Shown here piece after piece: positions 7,868-16,482 of a stretch of 64,000 bases of DNA. The stretch comes from Deltaproteobacteria bacterium (lineage in GTDB: Bacteria; Myxococcota_A; Polyangia; Polyangiales; Houyiibacteriaceae). Numbering within the stretch: position 1 is the stretch's first letter; the number at the start of each line of letters is the position of its first letter. The position numbers and the translations under genes were made by a program. The stretch covers positions 186,001 through 250,000 of the forward strand of contig JAEPMI010000010.1 in the NCBI GenBank assembly GCA_017644045.1. Reading direction: 5' to 3'. Below the pieces are notes generated by a model, which saw only the letters and a list, made by a program, of their open reading frames with translations, did not search any database and was not told where the DNA came from.

Positions 7868-10800
7868 GTGCGCTCAGCAGCATTCCTCGCGTTTTTCCTC
7901 TCGGGTGCATCGAGCCTGATCTTCCAGTCGATCTGGTCGCGCATGATGGTCCACGTCTTTGGCGCGGGCAGCGTGGCGATCAGCACGATCGTGACCCTCT
8001 TCATGGCGGGTCTGGGTCTCGGCGCCTGGATCGCCGGCCGCTTTGCCGACCGCATCGAGCACCCGGTCATCACCTACGGCGTGGTCGAGGGCCTCGTGGG
8101 TGTCTTCGCCCTCTGCGTGCCGCTCTTGGTCGATCCCGAAGGCTGGATGATGGGGGTCAACCGCTGGCTCCACTCGAGCTTCGAGACCGGCTCGGTCGGC
8201 ATGGCGGTGATGCGCTTCTTCTGCGTCGCACCGATCGTCCTGGTGCCGACCACCCTGATGGGCACCAGCCTGCCGCTGCTCAGCCGTCACTTCGTCAAGC
8301 GGGCCCAGAGTCAGAACGACGTCGGCAGCTGGGTCGGCGCGCTCTACTCGGTCAACACCTTCGGCGCCGTCTTCGGCGTGCTCCTCGGCGGCTTCGCGAT
8401 CATGCCGCTCGCGGGCGTCTCGACCACGAACTACGTGGCCGCGGGCATCAACTTCGCGCTCTGCATCGGCATCTTCGCCGCGAGGAGTTGGCTGCTCGGG
8501 GACGAGTGGAAGAAGGGCGACAAGATCGGTTGGCTTCCGAAGAAGAAGGCCGAGGTCGAAGCCGAGGCGAGAGGCGAGGAGTCCGAGTCCGATGAGGAGG
8601 CGGAGTCTGACGCGGCGTCTGAAGCGATGTCGAAGTCGGAGTCGAAGTCCGACACGAAGAAGGACAAGGGCAAGGGTTCTGGCGATGACGGCGATGACGG
8701 CGATGAGCCCGACTCGGCTTGGGAAGGAACCCAGGAGGAGGCTCCCATTGCGCTCGCGCCGGCGCCGATCGCTCGAAAGGTCGCCTTCCTCGCGTTCGCG
8801 CTGAGCGGGCTCGCGTCGCTCTGCTACGAGGTCGTGTGGAGCCGGGCGCTGGCGATGACCATCGGGTCGTCGTTTCAGTCCTTCAACCTGATCCTGGCGA
8901 CCTTCCTCGTCGGCATCGGCGGCGGCAGCGCCATCGCCAGCGGTGTCATCGCGGGCAAGCGCCTGCTCTCGACGATCGGCGCGACCGCCATCGCCCTCGT
9001 GTTCCTGGCCAACGCGCCCTGGGGCGTGAGCCAGGGCGCGCTCACCTGGCTCGCGATCAGCGGCGCGTTCGCGCTGCCCATCATCATCGTCTGGGCCGCC
9101 GTCCGCGCACGCGCGGCCAACGACCCGATGCCGCGCACGCCGGCGAAGCCCGCGCTGGTGATGCTCATCGTCCCGGTCGCGGCCGCGGCCATCAACGCGG
9201 TGGCCAACCTGGACACCGGCCACGAGCGGCTCTCGCTCATCGTGGCGACGGTCACCTCGTGCCTCGCCGGCTTCCTCGCCCTGCTCGTCTCGCTGCGCCG
9301 CTACCCGGTGCTGCAGCTGGCGACCATGCCGCTCTTCATCGCGATCGCGGCCTTCGCCAACTACGCGTTCCAGGACGAGATCCCCTGCACCTTCGCGGGC
9401 CTCGTGACCACGGTCGACAACCTCCCCGAGAGCGTCGGCATCGTGCAGTTCTTCATGTTCCTGACGGTCGCGCTCTGCACCCTGCCCGCCACGGTGGGCA
9501 TGGGCGCGATGTTCACCCTGACGCTCCGCGTCTGGACCTCCGGCGGCGACAACGTCGGTCGCGATGTCGGCAACATCTACGCGGGCAACACCCTCGGCTC
9601 CGTCGTCGGCGCCTGGCTCCCCGGCTTCGTGCTGATGCAGAGCCTCGGCATGGAGCGCACGATCCTCGTCGGCATGATGCTCTACCTGGGCGTCTCGCTG
9701 ATGCTGCTGATCGTCAGCGCCGCCGATCCGCCCAAGAAGAAAGCCGACTCCGAGGGCGGCCCCTACCGCAAGAAGGCGGAGGGATCGGACGAAGACGAGG
9801 ACGACGAGCGCGACCCGAACAAGCCGCCGGGTTGGTACGAGGCGATCATCTACGTGCTCGCGCCGCTCATCCCCGCGCTCATCGCGGGCATCGTGCTGGT
9901 CGCGTGGCGCGACGACGGCTTCCTCCGCTGGAACCCGGCGAAGATGACGCTCGGCGTGTTCCGCGTGTCGCTCGCCGACGACGCCTGCGACTGGGGCGAC
10001 GCCGACCTCGTCTACTACAAGGACGGCCTCACCACGACGGTCACCGTCGAGCGCTACGGCCGCCACTACGCGCTGAAGAACAACGGCAAGGTCGACGCCA
10101 GCAACGGCGACGACATGCCGACGCAGATCATGGTCGCGGCCTACCCGCTGCTGATGCACCCGGACGGACCCACGGACCTCGACGTGGCGGTGGTGGGCTT
10201 CGGCTCCGGCGTCTCGGTCGGCACTGCGCTCAAGTTCCCGGTCGAGCGCGTCGACGTCATCGAGCTCGAGCGCTCGATCCCGGAAGCCAGCAAGTTCTTC
10301 GAGGACGTCAACGGCCTCGACTACGTGCTGCAGGACTTCCCCTACATCGAGATGGACCGGCTTCGCGTGGTGAACGACGACGGCCGGAACTACCTCGCCT
10401 CGAGCCCCGAGCAGTTCGACGTCATCATCAGCGAGCCGTCGAACCCGTGGATCACGGGCGTGTCGGACCTCTTCACGACCGACCACTTCCGGATCACGAA
10501 GCAGCGGCTGCGCGAAGGCGGCATCTACTGCCAGTGGGTGCAGCTCTACGAGCTGAGCCCGGCGAACATCAAGACGATCTACCGGACCTTCGCCTCGCAG
10601 TTCGAGCACGTGATCGTGTTCGCCGCCGAGGACCTCTCGAGCGACACCGTGCTCATCGGGTCGGACTCGCCGCTCCCGCTGGACCTCGAGCGGATCACCG
10701 CCGCCTACCAGCTGCCCGGCATCGCCGAGGAGCTCGAGCGCGCGTACATCCACTCGCCCTTCGATGTCTTCGCCCGGACCCTCCTCGCCAACAAGGAGGA

Positions 10801-11806
10801 GGTGATGAGCTTCACCCAGATCGAGCACCGCCAGCGCGGTGGCGAGTGGGTGGCCATCCCGGACTCGAACAACGATCCGGACCACGGTTGCACCCGGCCG
10901 AACTGCTACCGCGAGCCGGTCATCCTCAACACGGACGACAACGCGCACATCGAGTTCGCGGCCCCCCAGGATCTGATCGGCTACCAGGCCTTCGAGGGCT
11001 ACCTCGCGCAGATCTACACCGAGAGCTGGCCCTACGGCCGACTGGTCGGTGGCGTCACGGGCTATGGCGAAGGCGACGAGGCCGCCGAGAAGCTCGCGGA
11101 GATGGCACTCTCGCTCATCGCGCACGGCCGCAAGCCCGAGGCGGCCGCGTTCATCACCCGCTCACAGGAAGCAGGGAGCACGCCCACGACGCGCATCGCC
11201 GCCGAGGTGCTGACGCATCTGATCACCGGCGAGCGCGAGCCCCCGCTGCGGGTCGAGCCGCCGACGCCCGGGCCCCAGCTCGCCGCGCGCGAGGCGCGCC
11301 TGCTCAGCGAGGGCTTCGACATCGTGCGTGAAGCGGTCGACCGCGGGAACTACGCGACCGCCCTCGGGGCGCTCGAGGAGATCCCCGCGCCGCTGCGTCT
11401 GCACAGCGGCCCCGGGCTGCGGCTGCTCTATGGCTACCTGCTCTACAAGACCGCGCCGACCTACCCCTCGCGCTACCGCGAAGCGATCGACACGCTCGAG
11501 GAGATCATCCGCACCGAGCCCGACTACGTCGCCCGGCACCCGGAGATCTTCTACTACCTCGGCCGCTCGCACGACGCGGAGCTCAACTTCGACAAGGCGC
11601 TGCGCAACATGCGGCTCTTCGTCGAGGCGCGGCAGGCGTTGGCAGCGCAGCCCGAAGAGGCGCCGGAGGGCGAAGACGGAGCCGATGCTCCGACGACCGA
11701 CACCGACGACGAGAACGAGGACGGAACGTCGGACGGGGCCCCTGCGGGTGACACCACCACCGCGGGCGCCACCGGCGCCGCCGAGGACACCGCTTCGACG
11801 GACTGA
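7868..11806 (+). CDS. giant fused membrane transporter-like/spermidine synthase-like protein with TPR C-terminus
   Basis: 1312 aa from GTG 7868. Layout: first multi-helix membrane block (~1-210), very charged linker (~215-293, Lys/Glu/Ser/Asp rich), second membrane block (~300-620), second acidic/basic linker (~620-650), another TM helix, then a spermidine synthase-type methyltransferase fold (~740-960) with VVGFGSGVSVGTAL, VIELERS and DVIISEPSNPWITGVSDLF. TPR-like helices and an Ala/Thr/Asp-rich tail end the protein. The two membrane blocks begin with near-copies of one segment (see findings). Polyamine synthesis is not proven: fused proteins of this type are poorly characterised. Single long gene; its size greatly exceeds stand-alone SpeE (~290 aa). 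Confidence 0.85.
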   Translation: MRSAAFLAFFLSGASSLIFQSIWSRMMVHVFGAGSVAISTIVTLFMAGLGLGAWIAGRFADRIEHPVITYGVVEGLVGVFALCVPLLVDPEGWMMGVNRWLHSSFETGSVGMAVMRFFCVAPIVLVPTTLMGTSLPLLSRHFVKRAQSQNDVGSWVGALYSVNTFGAVFGVLLGGFAIMPLAGVSTTNYVAAGINFALCIGIFAARSWLLGDEWKKGDKIGWLPKKKAEVEAEARGEESESDEEAESDAASEAMSKSESKSDTKKDKGKGSGDDGDDGDEPDSAWEGTQEEAPIALAPAPIARKVAFLAFALSGLASLCYEVVWSRALAMTIGSSFQSFNLILATFLVGIGGGSAIASGVIAGKRLLSTIGATAIALVFLANAPWGVSQGALTWLAISGAFALPIIIVWAAVRARAANDPMPRTPAKPALVMLIVPVAAAAINAVANLDTGHERLSLIVATVTSCLAGFLALLVSLRRYPVLQLATMPLFIAIAAFANYAFQDEIPCTFAGLVTTVDNLPESVGIVQFFMFLTVALCTLPATVGMGAMFTLTLRVWTSGGDNVGRDVGNIYAGNTLGSVVGAWLPGFVLMQSLGMERTILVGMMLYLGVSLMLLIVSAADPPKKKADSEGGPYRKKAEGSDEDEDDERDPNKPPGWYEAIIYVLAPLIPALIAGIVLVAWRDDGFLRWNPAKMTLGVFRVSLADDACDWGDADLVYYKDGLTTTVTVERYGRHYALKNNGKVDASNGDDMPTQIMVAAYPLLMHPDGPTDLDVAVVGFGSGVSVGTALKFPVERVDVIELERSIPEASKFFEDVNGLDYVLQDFPYIEMDRLRVVNDDGRNYLASSPEQFDVIISEPSNPWITGVSDLFTTDHFRITKQRLREGGIYCQWVQLYELSPANIKTIYRTFASQFEHVIVFAAEDLSSDTVLIGSDSPLPLDLERITAAYQLPGIAEELERAYIHSPFDVFARTLLANKEEVMSFTQIEHRQRGGEWVAIPDSNNDPDHGCTRPNCYREPVILNTDDNAHIEFAAPQDLIGYQAFEGYLAQIYTESWPYGRLVGGVTGYGEGDEAAEKLAEMALSLIAHGRKPEAAAFITRSQEAGSTPTTRIAAEVLTHLITGEREPPLRVEPPTPGPQLAAREARLLSEGFDIVREAVDRGNYATALGALEEIPAPLRLHSGPGLRLLYGYLLYKTAPTYPSRYREAIDTLEEIIRTEPDYVARHPEIFYYLGRSHDAELNFDKALRNMRLFVEARQALAAQPEEAPEGEDGADAPTTDTDDENEDGTSDGAPAGDTTTAGATGAAEDTASTD

Positions 11807-12059
11807 AATCGCGGCGAAACACCGCCGAAAACCGGTCTGCGCAGGCGTTTTCGCACCATCCGCGGCACAACCGCGAAGATCGCTTCGCACCTGAGCGGCC
11901 CTGAATGGACCAACCGGTGGGAAATCGCACATCGAGGGGCGGTTTTCCCCGCTTTTTGGCCACCCGCCCCGACAACACCGGGCGAGTGGCCGGTAGGCAC
12001 GCACCTTGCTCTGTGTTTGGTGCAGCAACGTTCCCCACGAGGGGAAATCGAGGGAGAAG

Positions 12060-12254
12060 ATGCAGACGATGAGCACCCAGTCGATGTCCACCCAGCGAAG
12101 CCCCGAGGGCGACGATCGCGCCCTGCGCATCCTGGCCAAGTCGGTCTATCGCGAGCTCAAGTCGAGCGGCCACAGCCGGTCGGACATCGTCGGCTTCACC
12201 AACGCTCTCCTCGAGCTGGTGACCACCGAGCTCAAGGACGGCGACGGCGCCTGA
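12060..12254 (+). CDS. 64-aa small protein of unknown function
   Basis: ATG at 12060 preceded by GAGGGAGA, a good Shine-Dalgarno. After a Ser/Thr/Gln-rich start (MQTMSTQSMSTQ) the protein is amphipathic helical: ALRILAKSVYRELKSSGHS and DIVGFTNALLELVTTELKDG. No Cys and no TM segment; a small cytoplasmic helical protein is likely. It is followed by a strong intrinsic terminator, so it is a complete monocistronic unit just before the gap-pgk-tpiA genes. I do not recognise a family. Coding status is supported by the SD, helix periodicity and terminator placement. Confidence 0.65.
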   Translation: MQTMSTQSMSTQRSPEGDDRALRILAKSVYRELKSSGHSRSDIVGFTNALLELVTTELKDGDGA

Positions 12255-12293
12255 GCCCACCCGCCGAGGCGACCCTCGGCGATGACGAACACG

Positions 12294-12325
12294 GAGCCAC
12301 CTCACGGGCGTGAGGTGGCTCTTTT
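12294..12325 (+). terminator. rho-independent terminator after the 64-aa gene
   Basis: Perfect 12-bp stem, GAGCCACCTCAC (12294-12305) pairing with GTGAGGTGGCTC (12310-12321), four-base loop GGGC, then CTTTTC. It lies 40 bp after the small-gene stop and 100 bp before gap, which separates the two transcripts. Confidence 0.85.
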
Positions 12326-12342
12326 CGTGGGGCCGGCTCTTC

Positions 12343-12371
12343 TTGACCGGTGAGGTAGGGGGACGTAGGTA
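12343..12371 (+). promoter_or_regulatory. candidate promoter for gap-pgk
   Basis: TTGACC (12343-12348, five of six matches to the -35 consensus), 17-bp spacer, then TAGGTA (12366-12371), a poor -10. It is placed correctly between the upstream terminator and the gap start at 12426. Only the -35 box is convincing. Confidence 0.28.
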
Positions 12372-12425
12372 CCGCGCGAAGACCCGGGGCGACGCCCCGA
12401 CCGACCCCCCGAGCAGGAGCAGCCA

Positions 12426-13433
12426 GTGACGAAGATCGGCATCAACGGTTTTGGACGGATTGGGCGTTGCGTGGCGCGAGCCATTCTCGCGGACCCCTCG
12501 AGCGATCTGGAGATCGTCGGCATCAACGACCTGACCGATGACGCGACCCTCGCGCACCTGCTGAAGTATGACTCGGTCCACCGCCGTTTCGACGCCGAGG
12601 TGCAGGTCGAGGACGGCGCGATGGTCGTCAACGGCAAGAAGATCGCCACCAGCGCCGAGCGCGATCCGAGCAAGCTCGCGTGGGGCGACCTCGGCGCCGA
12701 GATCATCCTCGAGTGCACCGGCGTCTTCCGTGACAAGGCCAAGGCCGGTGCCCACCTCGCGGCGGGCGCGAAGCGCGTCATCGTCAGCGCGCCCGGCAAG
12801 GGCGAGATCGACGGCACCTTCTGCGTCGGCATCAACACCGACGACTACGACCCCGCCAAGCACGAGGTCGTCAGCAACGCCTCCTGCACCACCAACTGTC
12901 TCGCGCCCGTCGCGAAGGTCCTCCACGAGAGCTTCGGCATCGTGAAGGGCCACATGGTCACCGTGCACTCGTACACGAACGACCAGAACATCCTCGACCT
13001 CCCGCACTCGGACCTGCGCCGCGCGCGCGCGGCGGGCATGTCGATGATCCCGACCACCACCGGCGCCGCGAAGGCCATCGCCCTCGTGCTCCCGGAGCTG
13101 AAAGGCAAGCTCGACGGCGGCGCCATCCGCGTGCCGACGCCGGACGTCTCGATGGTCTGCCTGACCGTCGAGGTCGGCAAGGCGACGTCGATCGAAGAGG
13201 TCAACGGCAAGCTCGCCGAGGCGGCGAACGGTCCCCTGAAGGGCATTCTCGCCTACGAGACCGAGCCGCTGGTCTCCAGCGACTTCATCGGCGACCCGCA
13301 CTCGTCGATCGTCGACGCCGCGCAGACCCAGGTCATCGGCGACAACATGGTCCACGTCGAGAGCTGGTACGACAACGAGTGGGGCTTCTCCATGCGGATG
13401 ATCGACCTCGCTCGCGTCCTCGCGGCGAAGTGA
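12426..13433 (+). CDS. gap: glyceraldehyde-3-phosphate dehydrogenase, type I
   Basis: 335 aa, standard length. Oxidatively phosphorylates glyceraldehyde 3-phosphate to 1,3-bisphosphoglycerate with NAD(P)+. The N-terminal Rossmann motif INGFGRIGR and the catalytic-loop signature SNASCTTNCLAP (nucleophilic Cys near residue 154) are intact. WYDNEWGFSMRM near the C-terminus is typical. GTG start at 12426. pgk follows after 13 bp, so both are almost certainly one transcript. Asp in the first beta-alpha-beta (GINDLTD) fits NAD preference (inference). Confidence 0.97.
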   Translation: MTKIGINGFGRIGRCVARAILADPSSDLEIVGINDLTDDATLAHLLKYDSVHRRFDAEVQVEDGAMVVNGKKIATSAERDPSKLAWGDLGAEIILECTGVFRDKAKAGAHLAAGAKRVIVSAPGKGEIDGTFCVGINTDDYDPAKHEVVSNASCTTNCLAPVAKVLHESFGIVKGHMVTVHSYTNDQNILDLPHSDLRRARAAGMSMIPTTTGAAKAIALVLPELKGKLDGGAIRVPTPDVSMVCLTVEVGKATSIEEVNGKLAEAANGPLKGILAYETEPLVSSDFIGDPHSSIVDAAQTQVIGDNMVHVESWYDNEWGFSMRMIDLARVLAAK

Positions 13434-13446
13434 ATCGAACGAGCCG

Positions 13447-14628
13447 ATGACCATTCGCCATCTCGAGGACCTCAACCTCGGTGGGCGGCGCGTGTTCCTG
13501 CGCGTCGACTTCAACGTGCCGCTCGACGGCCGCCGCGTGACGGACGACACCCGGATCCGCGCGGCGCTGCCGACCATCGAGCACATCCTGGAGGCCGGCG
13601 GTCGGTTGGTGATCGCCAGCCACCTCGGTCGACCGAAGGGTGAGCGGAAGCCCGAGCTCTCGCTCGAGCCGGCGGCCGCCCTGCTGGCCGAGATGCTCGG
13701 CGTCGGCGAGGTGACCCTCTGCGACGACTGCGTCGGCGACGGTCCGCGAAAGGTCGTCGGCGACCTGCGCGACGGTCAGGTGGCGGTGCTCGAGAACCTC
13801 CGCTTCCACCCCGGCGAGAAGGCGAACGACGAGAACTTCGCCCGCGAGCTCGCCAAGCTCTGCGACGTCTACGTCAACGACGCCTTCGGCGCGGCACACC
13901 GCGCTCACGCGTCGGTCGACGCCCTCCCCCGCCTGATGGGCGAGAAGGGCGCGGGCCGGCTCCTGCAGCGCGAGCTCGACGCCCTGGCGAAGCTCCGGAA
14001 CGAGCCGACCCGCCCCTACGTGGCCGTCCTCGGCGGCGCGAAGGTCAGCGACAAGATCGGCGTCCTCGAGGAGCTCCGCCAGAAGGTCGACACGCTGATC
14101 ATCGGCGGTGCGATGGCCAACACCTTCCTCGCCGCCGCGGGTCACGCGATGGGCCGCAGCCTCGTCGAGGAGGACAAGCTCCCCCTCGCTCGTGCGCTCC
14201 TCCAGAAGGCGGACGTCGGCGCGGTCGAGCTCCTCCTCCCGACCGATCTGCGCGTCGCCGACTCCCTCGAGTCGCAGAACCCCCAGGTCGTCGGTCTCGA
14301 CGGCATCGATGGCCGCATGGCCCTCGACATCGGGCCGGAGTCGGCTGCGCTCTTCGCTGACCGTGTCCGCCGCGCCGAGACCGTCTTCTGGAACGGCCCG
14401 ATGGGTCTCTTCGAGAAGAAGCCCTTCGCCGCCGGCACCCTCGCGGTCGCCGAGGCCATGGCCGCCTGCCCCGGCTACGCCGTGGTCGGCGGTGGCGACA
14501 GTGTCGCGGCCGTTCAGCAGATGAACCTCGCCAGCAAGATGGGCCACGTCTCCACCGGCGGCGGCGCCAGCCTCGAGTACCTCGAAGGCAAGCCCCTCCC
14601 CGGCGTCGAAGCCCTCGACGCCGACTGA
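13447..14628 (+). CDS. pgk: phosphoglycerate kinase
   Basis: 393 aa, standard length. Transfers phosphate from 1,3-bisphosphoglycerate to ADP. The substrate-binding RVDFNVPLD, ASHLGRPKG and the basic-patch region ENLRFHPGEKAND are present; the nucleotide side has LGGAKVSDK, WNGPMGLFE and the glycine-rich VVGGGDSVAAV. Follows gap by 13 bp; separated from tpiA by 178 bp containing G-rich repeats. Start ATG 13447. Confidence 0.97.
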   Translation: MTIRHLEDLNLGGRRVFLRVDFNVPLDGRRVTDDTRIRAALPTIEHILEAGGRLVIASHLGRPKGERKPELSLEPAAALLAEMLGVGEVTLCDDCVGDGPRKVVGDLRDGQVAVLENLRFHPGEKANDENFARELAKLCDVYVNDAFGAAHRAHASVDALPRLMGEKGAGRLLQRELDALAKLRNEPTRPYVAVLGGAKVSDKIGVLEELRQKVDTLIIGGAMANTFLAAAGHAMGRSLVEEDKLPLARALLQKADVGAVELLLPTDLRVADSLESQNPQVVGLDGIDGRMALDIGPESAALFADRVRRAETVFWNGPMGLFEKKPFAAGTLAVAEAMAACPGYAVVGGGDSVAAVQQMNLASKMGHVSTGGGASLEYLEGKPLPGVEALDAD

Positions 14629-14640
14629 CCCACCGCCCCG

Positions 14641-14716
14641 ATTGGAAGGGGGACGCCCCCGTTGGAAGGGGGACACTCCCCCCCTCCCAATCCCCTTATT
14701 TTCTAGGGGCCTCCGG
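14641..14716. repeat. G-rich tandem repeat with nested inverted repeats between pgk and tpiA
   Basis: Two copies of TTGGAAGGGGGAC about 21 bp apart, each followed by a C-run that can pair with its own G-run. ATTGGAAGGGGG at the left also pairs with CCCCCTCCCAAT at the right with one mismatch, and a CCCC/GGGG stem with an AT-rich loop follows. It could attenuate or process the pgk-tpiA transcript, or be an extragenic repeat. No clean U-tract, so not a typical terminator. Confidence 0.6.
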
Positions 14717-14806
14717 ACGCAAAATGAAAACTGTCCGCGAGCCCCTTCGATCGGGGCGTCCACGACCCTCGATCCGACCGCCCCTCCTGCGCTACAGGTG
14801 CCAGCC

Positions 14807-15571
14807 ATGAGCGACGTGACGCGAACCCCGGTGGTCGCCGGGAACTGGAAGCTGAACCAGACCATCGACGAGTCCCTGACCCTGGTCCGCCAGCTCCGCG
14901 AGGCCATCTCGGGCGTGGACGGAGTCGAGGTCATCGTCGGCCCGGTCGCCACCGCGCTCCACGCCGTGGCCGGTGAGCTGAAGGGCTCCAACATCGGCCT
15001 GGCCGCGCAGAACACCCACCACGAGGCGAGTGGTGCCTTCACCGGCGAGCTCTCGCCGCTGCTGCTGGCCGATGTCGGCTGCACCCACTGCATCGTCGGC
15101 CACTCCGAGCGCCGGCAGCTCTTCGGTGAAACCGACGCGGGGGTCGGTCGGAAGGCGGCGGCGCTCCAGGCCCACGGCCTGGTCCCCATCGTCTGTCTCG
15201 GCGAGACCCTCGAGCAGCGCGAAGCCGGGGAGACGCTGGGCGTCTGCCTCGGCCAGCTGGACGCCAGCCTCGACGGCGTGGCCGTCGCGGGCGATCGCCT
15301 GATCGTCGCCTACGAGCCCGTGTGGGCCATCGGCACCGGCAAGACCGCGAAGGCGAGCGATGCCCAGGAAGTCCACGCGGCCCTCCGCGCCCGCCTCCGC
15401 GAGGCCCACGGCGAGGTCGCCGATTCCATCCGGATCCTGTACGGCGGCTCGGTGAAACCGGCCAACGCGGCCGAGCTCCTGGCCGAGGTCGACATCGACG
15501 GAGCGCTCGTCGGTGGCGCCTCGCTGAAGGCGGAGACCTTCGCCCCCATCGTCGAGGCGGCAGCCGGCTGA
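14807..15571 (+). CDS. tpiA: triosephosphate isomerase
   Basis: 254 aa. Interconverts dihydroxyacetone phosphate and glyceraldehyde 3-phosphate. All key parts are visible: AGNWKLN with the catalytic Lys, IVGHSERRQLFGE with the catalytic His, AYEPVWAIGTGKTA with the catalytic Glu and the flexible loop, and ILYGGSVKP phosphate-binding loop near residue 210. ATG 14807 chosen because it places NWK at residues 12-14 as in the family; longer upstream frames would add unrelated sequence. Third gene of the lower-glycolysis cluster, followed by secG as in many bacteria. Confidence 0.96.
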   Translation: MSDVTRTPVVAGNWKLNQTIDESLTLVRQLREAISGVDGVEVIVGPVATALHAVAGELKGSNIGLAAQNTHHEASGAFTGELSPLLLADVGCTHCIVGHSERRQLFGETDAGVGRKAAALQAHGLVPIVCLGETLEQREAGETLGVCLGQLDASLDGVAVAGDRLIVAYEPVWAIGTGKTAKASDAQEVHAALRARLREAHGEVADSIRILYGGSVKPANAAELLAEVDIDGALVGGASLKAETFAPIVEAAAG

Positions 15572-15611
15572 GCAACCCCACGGAATGATCGGCGCGGAGC
15601 GCGCCTTTCGC

Positions 15612-15639
15612 TTGTCATAGCGCGGATTTCGGGTATGCC
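15612..15639 (+). promoter_or_regulatory. candidate promoter for secG
   Basis: TTGTCA (15612-15617), 16-bp spacer, TATGCC (15634-15639), about 60 bp before the secG start. The -35 is good, the -10 only moderate. Confidence 0.32.
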
Positions 15640-15699
15640 TGCCCACCCCAGAGTCCGCCCGCTCGGCCCTTCGAGCGCGAAATCTCAGGGAAATTCGCC

Positions 15700-16419
15700 A
15701 TGTTCACCTTCCTCAGCGTCCTCTACGTCCTCATCTGCCTCTTCCTGATCCTCGTCGTCCTGCTCCAGTCCGGTAAGGGCGGCGGCATGGGCGCGCTCGG
15801 CGGTGGCGGCGGCGGCGGCGCGAGCCAGCAGGTCTTCGGCGGCGCTGGCGCGGGGAACATCCTCACCAAGATGACCGCGGTCTCGGCCGCGCTCTTCATG
15901 ATCCTCTCGGCGACCCTCGCCTACATGAGCAGCCCCGGCGAGGACGCCCTCGAGCGCGCCGCGGAGGAGCTCAACGCGGGCATGGCCGACGAGGACGAGG
16001 ACGGCGAGGAAGACGGCGACGACGGCGACGAGGCCGAGCTCGGTGAGGGCAGCGACGAGGCGACCGACGGCGAGGAGGGCAACCTCGACACCGCCGGTGC
16101 CGCCGGTGCGCGCGAGGCCTTCGGTGAGCTGCTCGGCGGCGGCGACGACGACGAGGAAGAGGCCGAGGAGCCCGAGGAAGAGGTCGAGGAGGAAGAGCCG
16201 GCCGAGGAGCCCGCTCCCGCCGCGACCACCTCCCGCATGGCCGCTCCCGCCCCGACGATGGCCGCCGCTCCGGCGCCGACGATGGAAGCCGCTCCGACCA
16301 TGGCCGCCACCATGGCCGCTCCGGCGCCGACGATGGAGGCCGCCGCTCCGAGCATGGAAGCCGCGCCCGCCGCCATGACCGCCGCTCCGGCGACCATGGA
16401 AGCGCCCACCGAGGAGTGA
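15700..16419 (+). CDS. secG: SecG preprotein translocase subunit with long acidic and Ala-Pro-Met tail
   Basis: 239 aa, two to three times the usual SecG. Residues 1-75 are a normal SecG: TM1 (LSVLYVLICLFLILVVLLQS), the Gly-rich loop with KGGGMGALGG and FGGAG, and TM2 (MTAVSAALFMILSATLAYMS). The rest is an unusual tail: an Asp/Glu-rich stretch (~85-170) and then about 60 residues of repeats built from APAPTMEAAP. SecG assists SecYE-dependent protein export in the inner membrane. The tail is probably disordered; its role is unknown. Sits after tpiA, a common position for secG. Confidence 0.92.
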   Translation: MFTFLSVLYVLICLFLILVVLLQSGKGGGMGALGGGGGGGASQQVFGGAGAGNILTKMTAVSAALFMILSATLAYMSSPGEDALERAAEELNAGMADEDEDGEEDGDDGDEAELGEGSDEATDGEEGNLDTAGAAGAREAFGELLGGGDDDEEEAEEPEEEVEEEEPAEEPAPAATTSRMAAPAPTMAAAPAPTMEAAPTMAATMAAPAPTMEAAAPSMEAAPAAMTAAPATMEAPTEE

Positions 16420-16482
16420 GCCCGCGGCCGGTCATGCCGGCTGCTCGGGAATGAATCGAGGCTCGCGGCGTGTACGCGCCGC

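Noticed and set aside
7874-11125. Very long open frame on the minus strand opposite the spermidine synthase-like gene
   Set aside because: A high-GC antisense shadow: its product is Arg/His/Asp-rich without motifs, whereas the plus strand has Rossmann motifs and TM helices.
11938-11957. GCGG/CCGC hairpin followed by TTTTT after the spermidine synthase-like gene
   Set aside because: Only a four-bp stem; too weak to call a terminator although the T-tract is suggestive.
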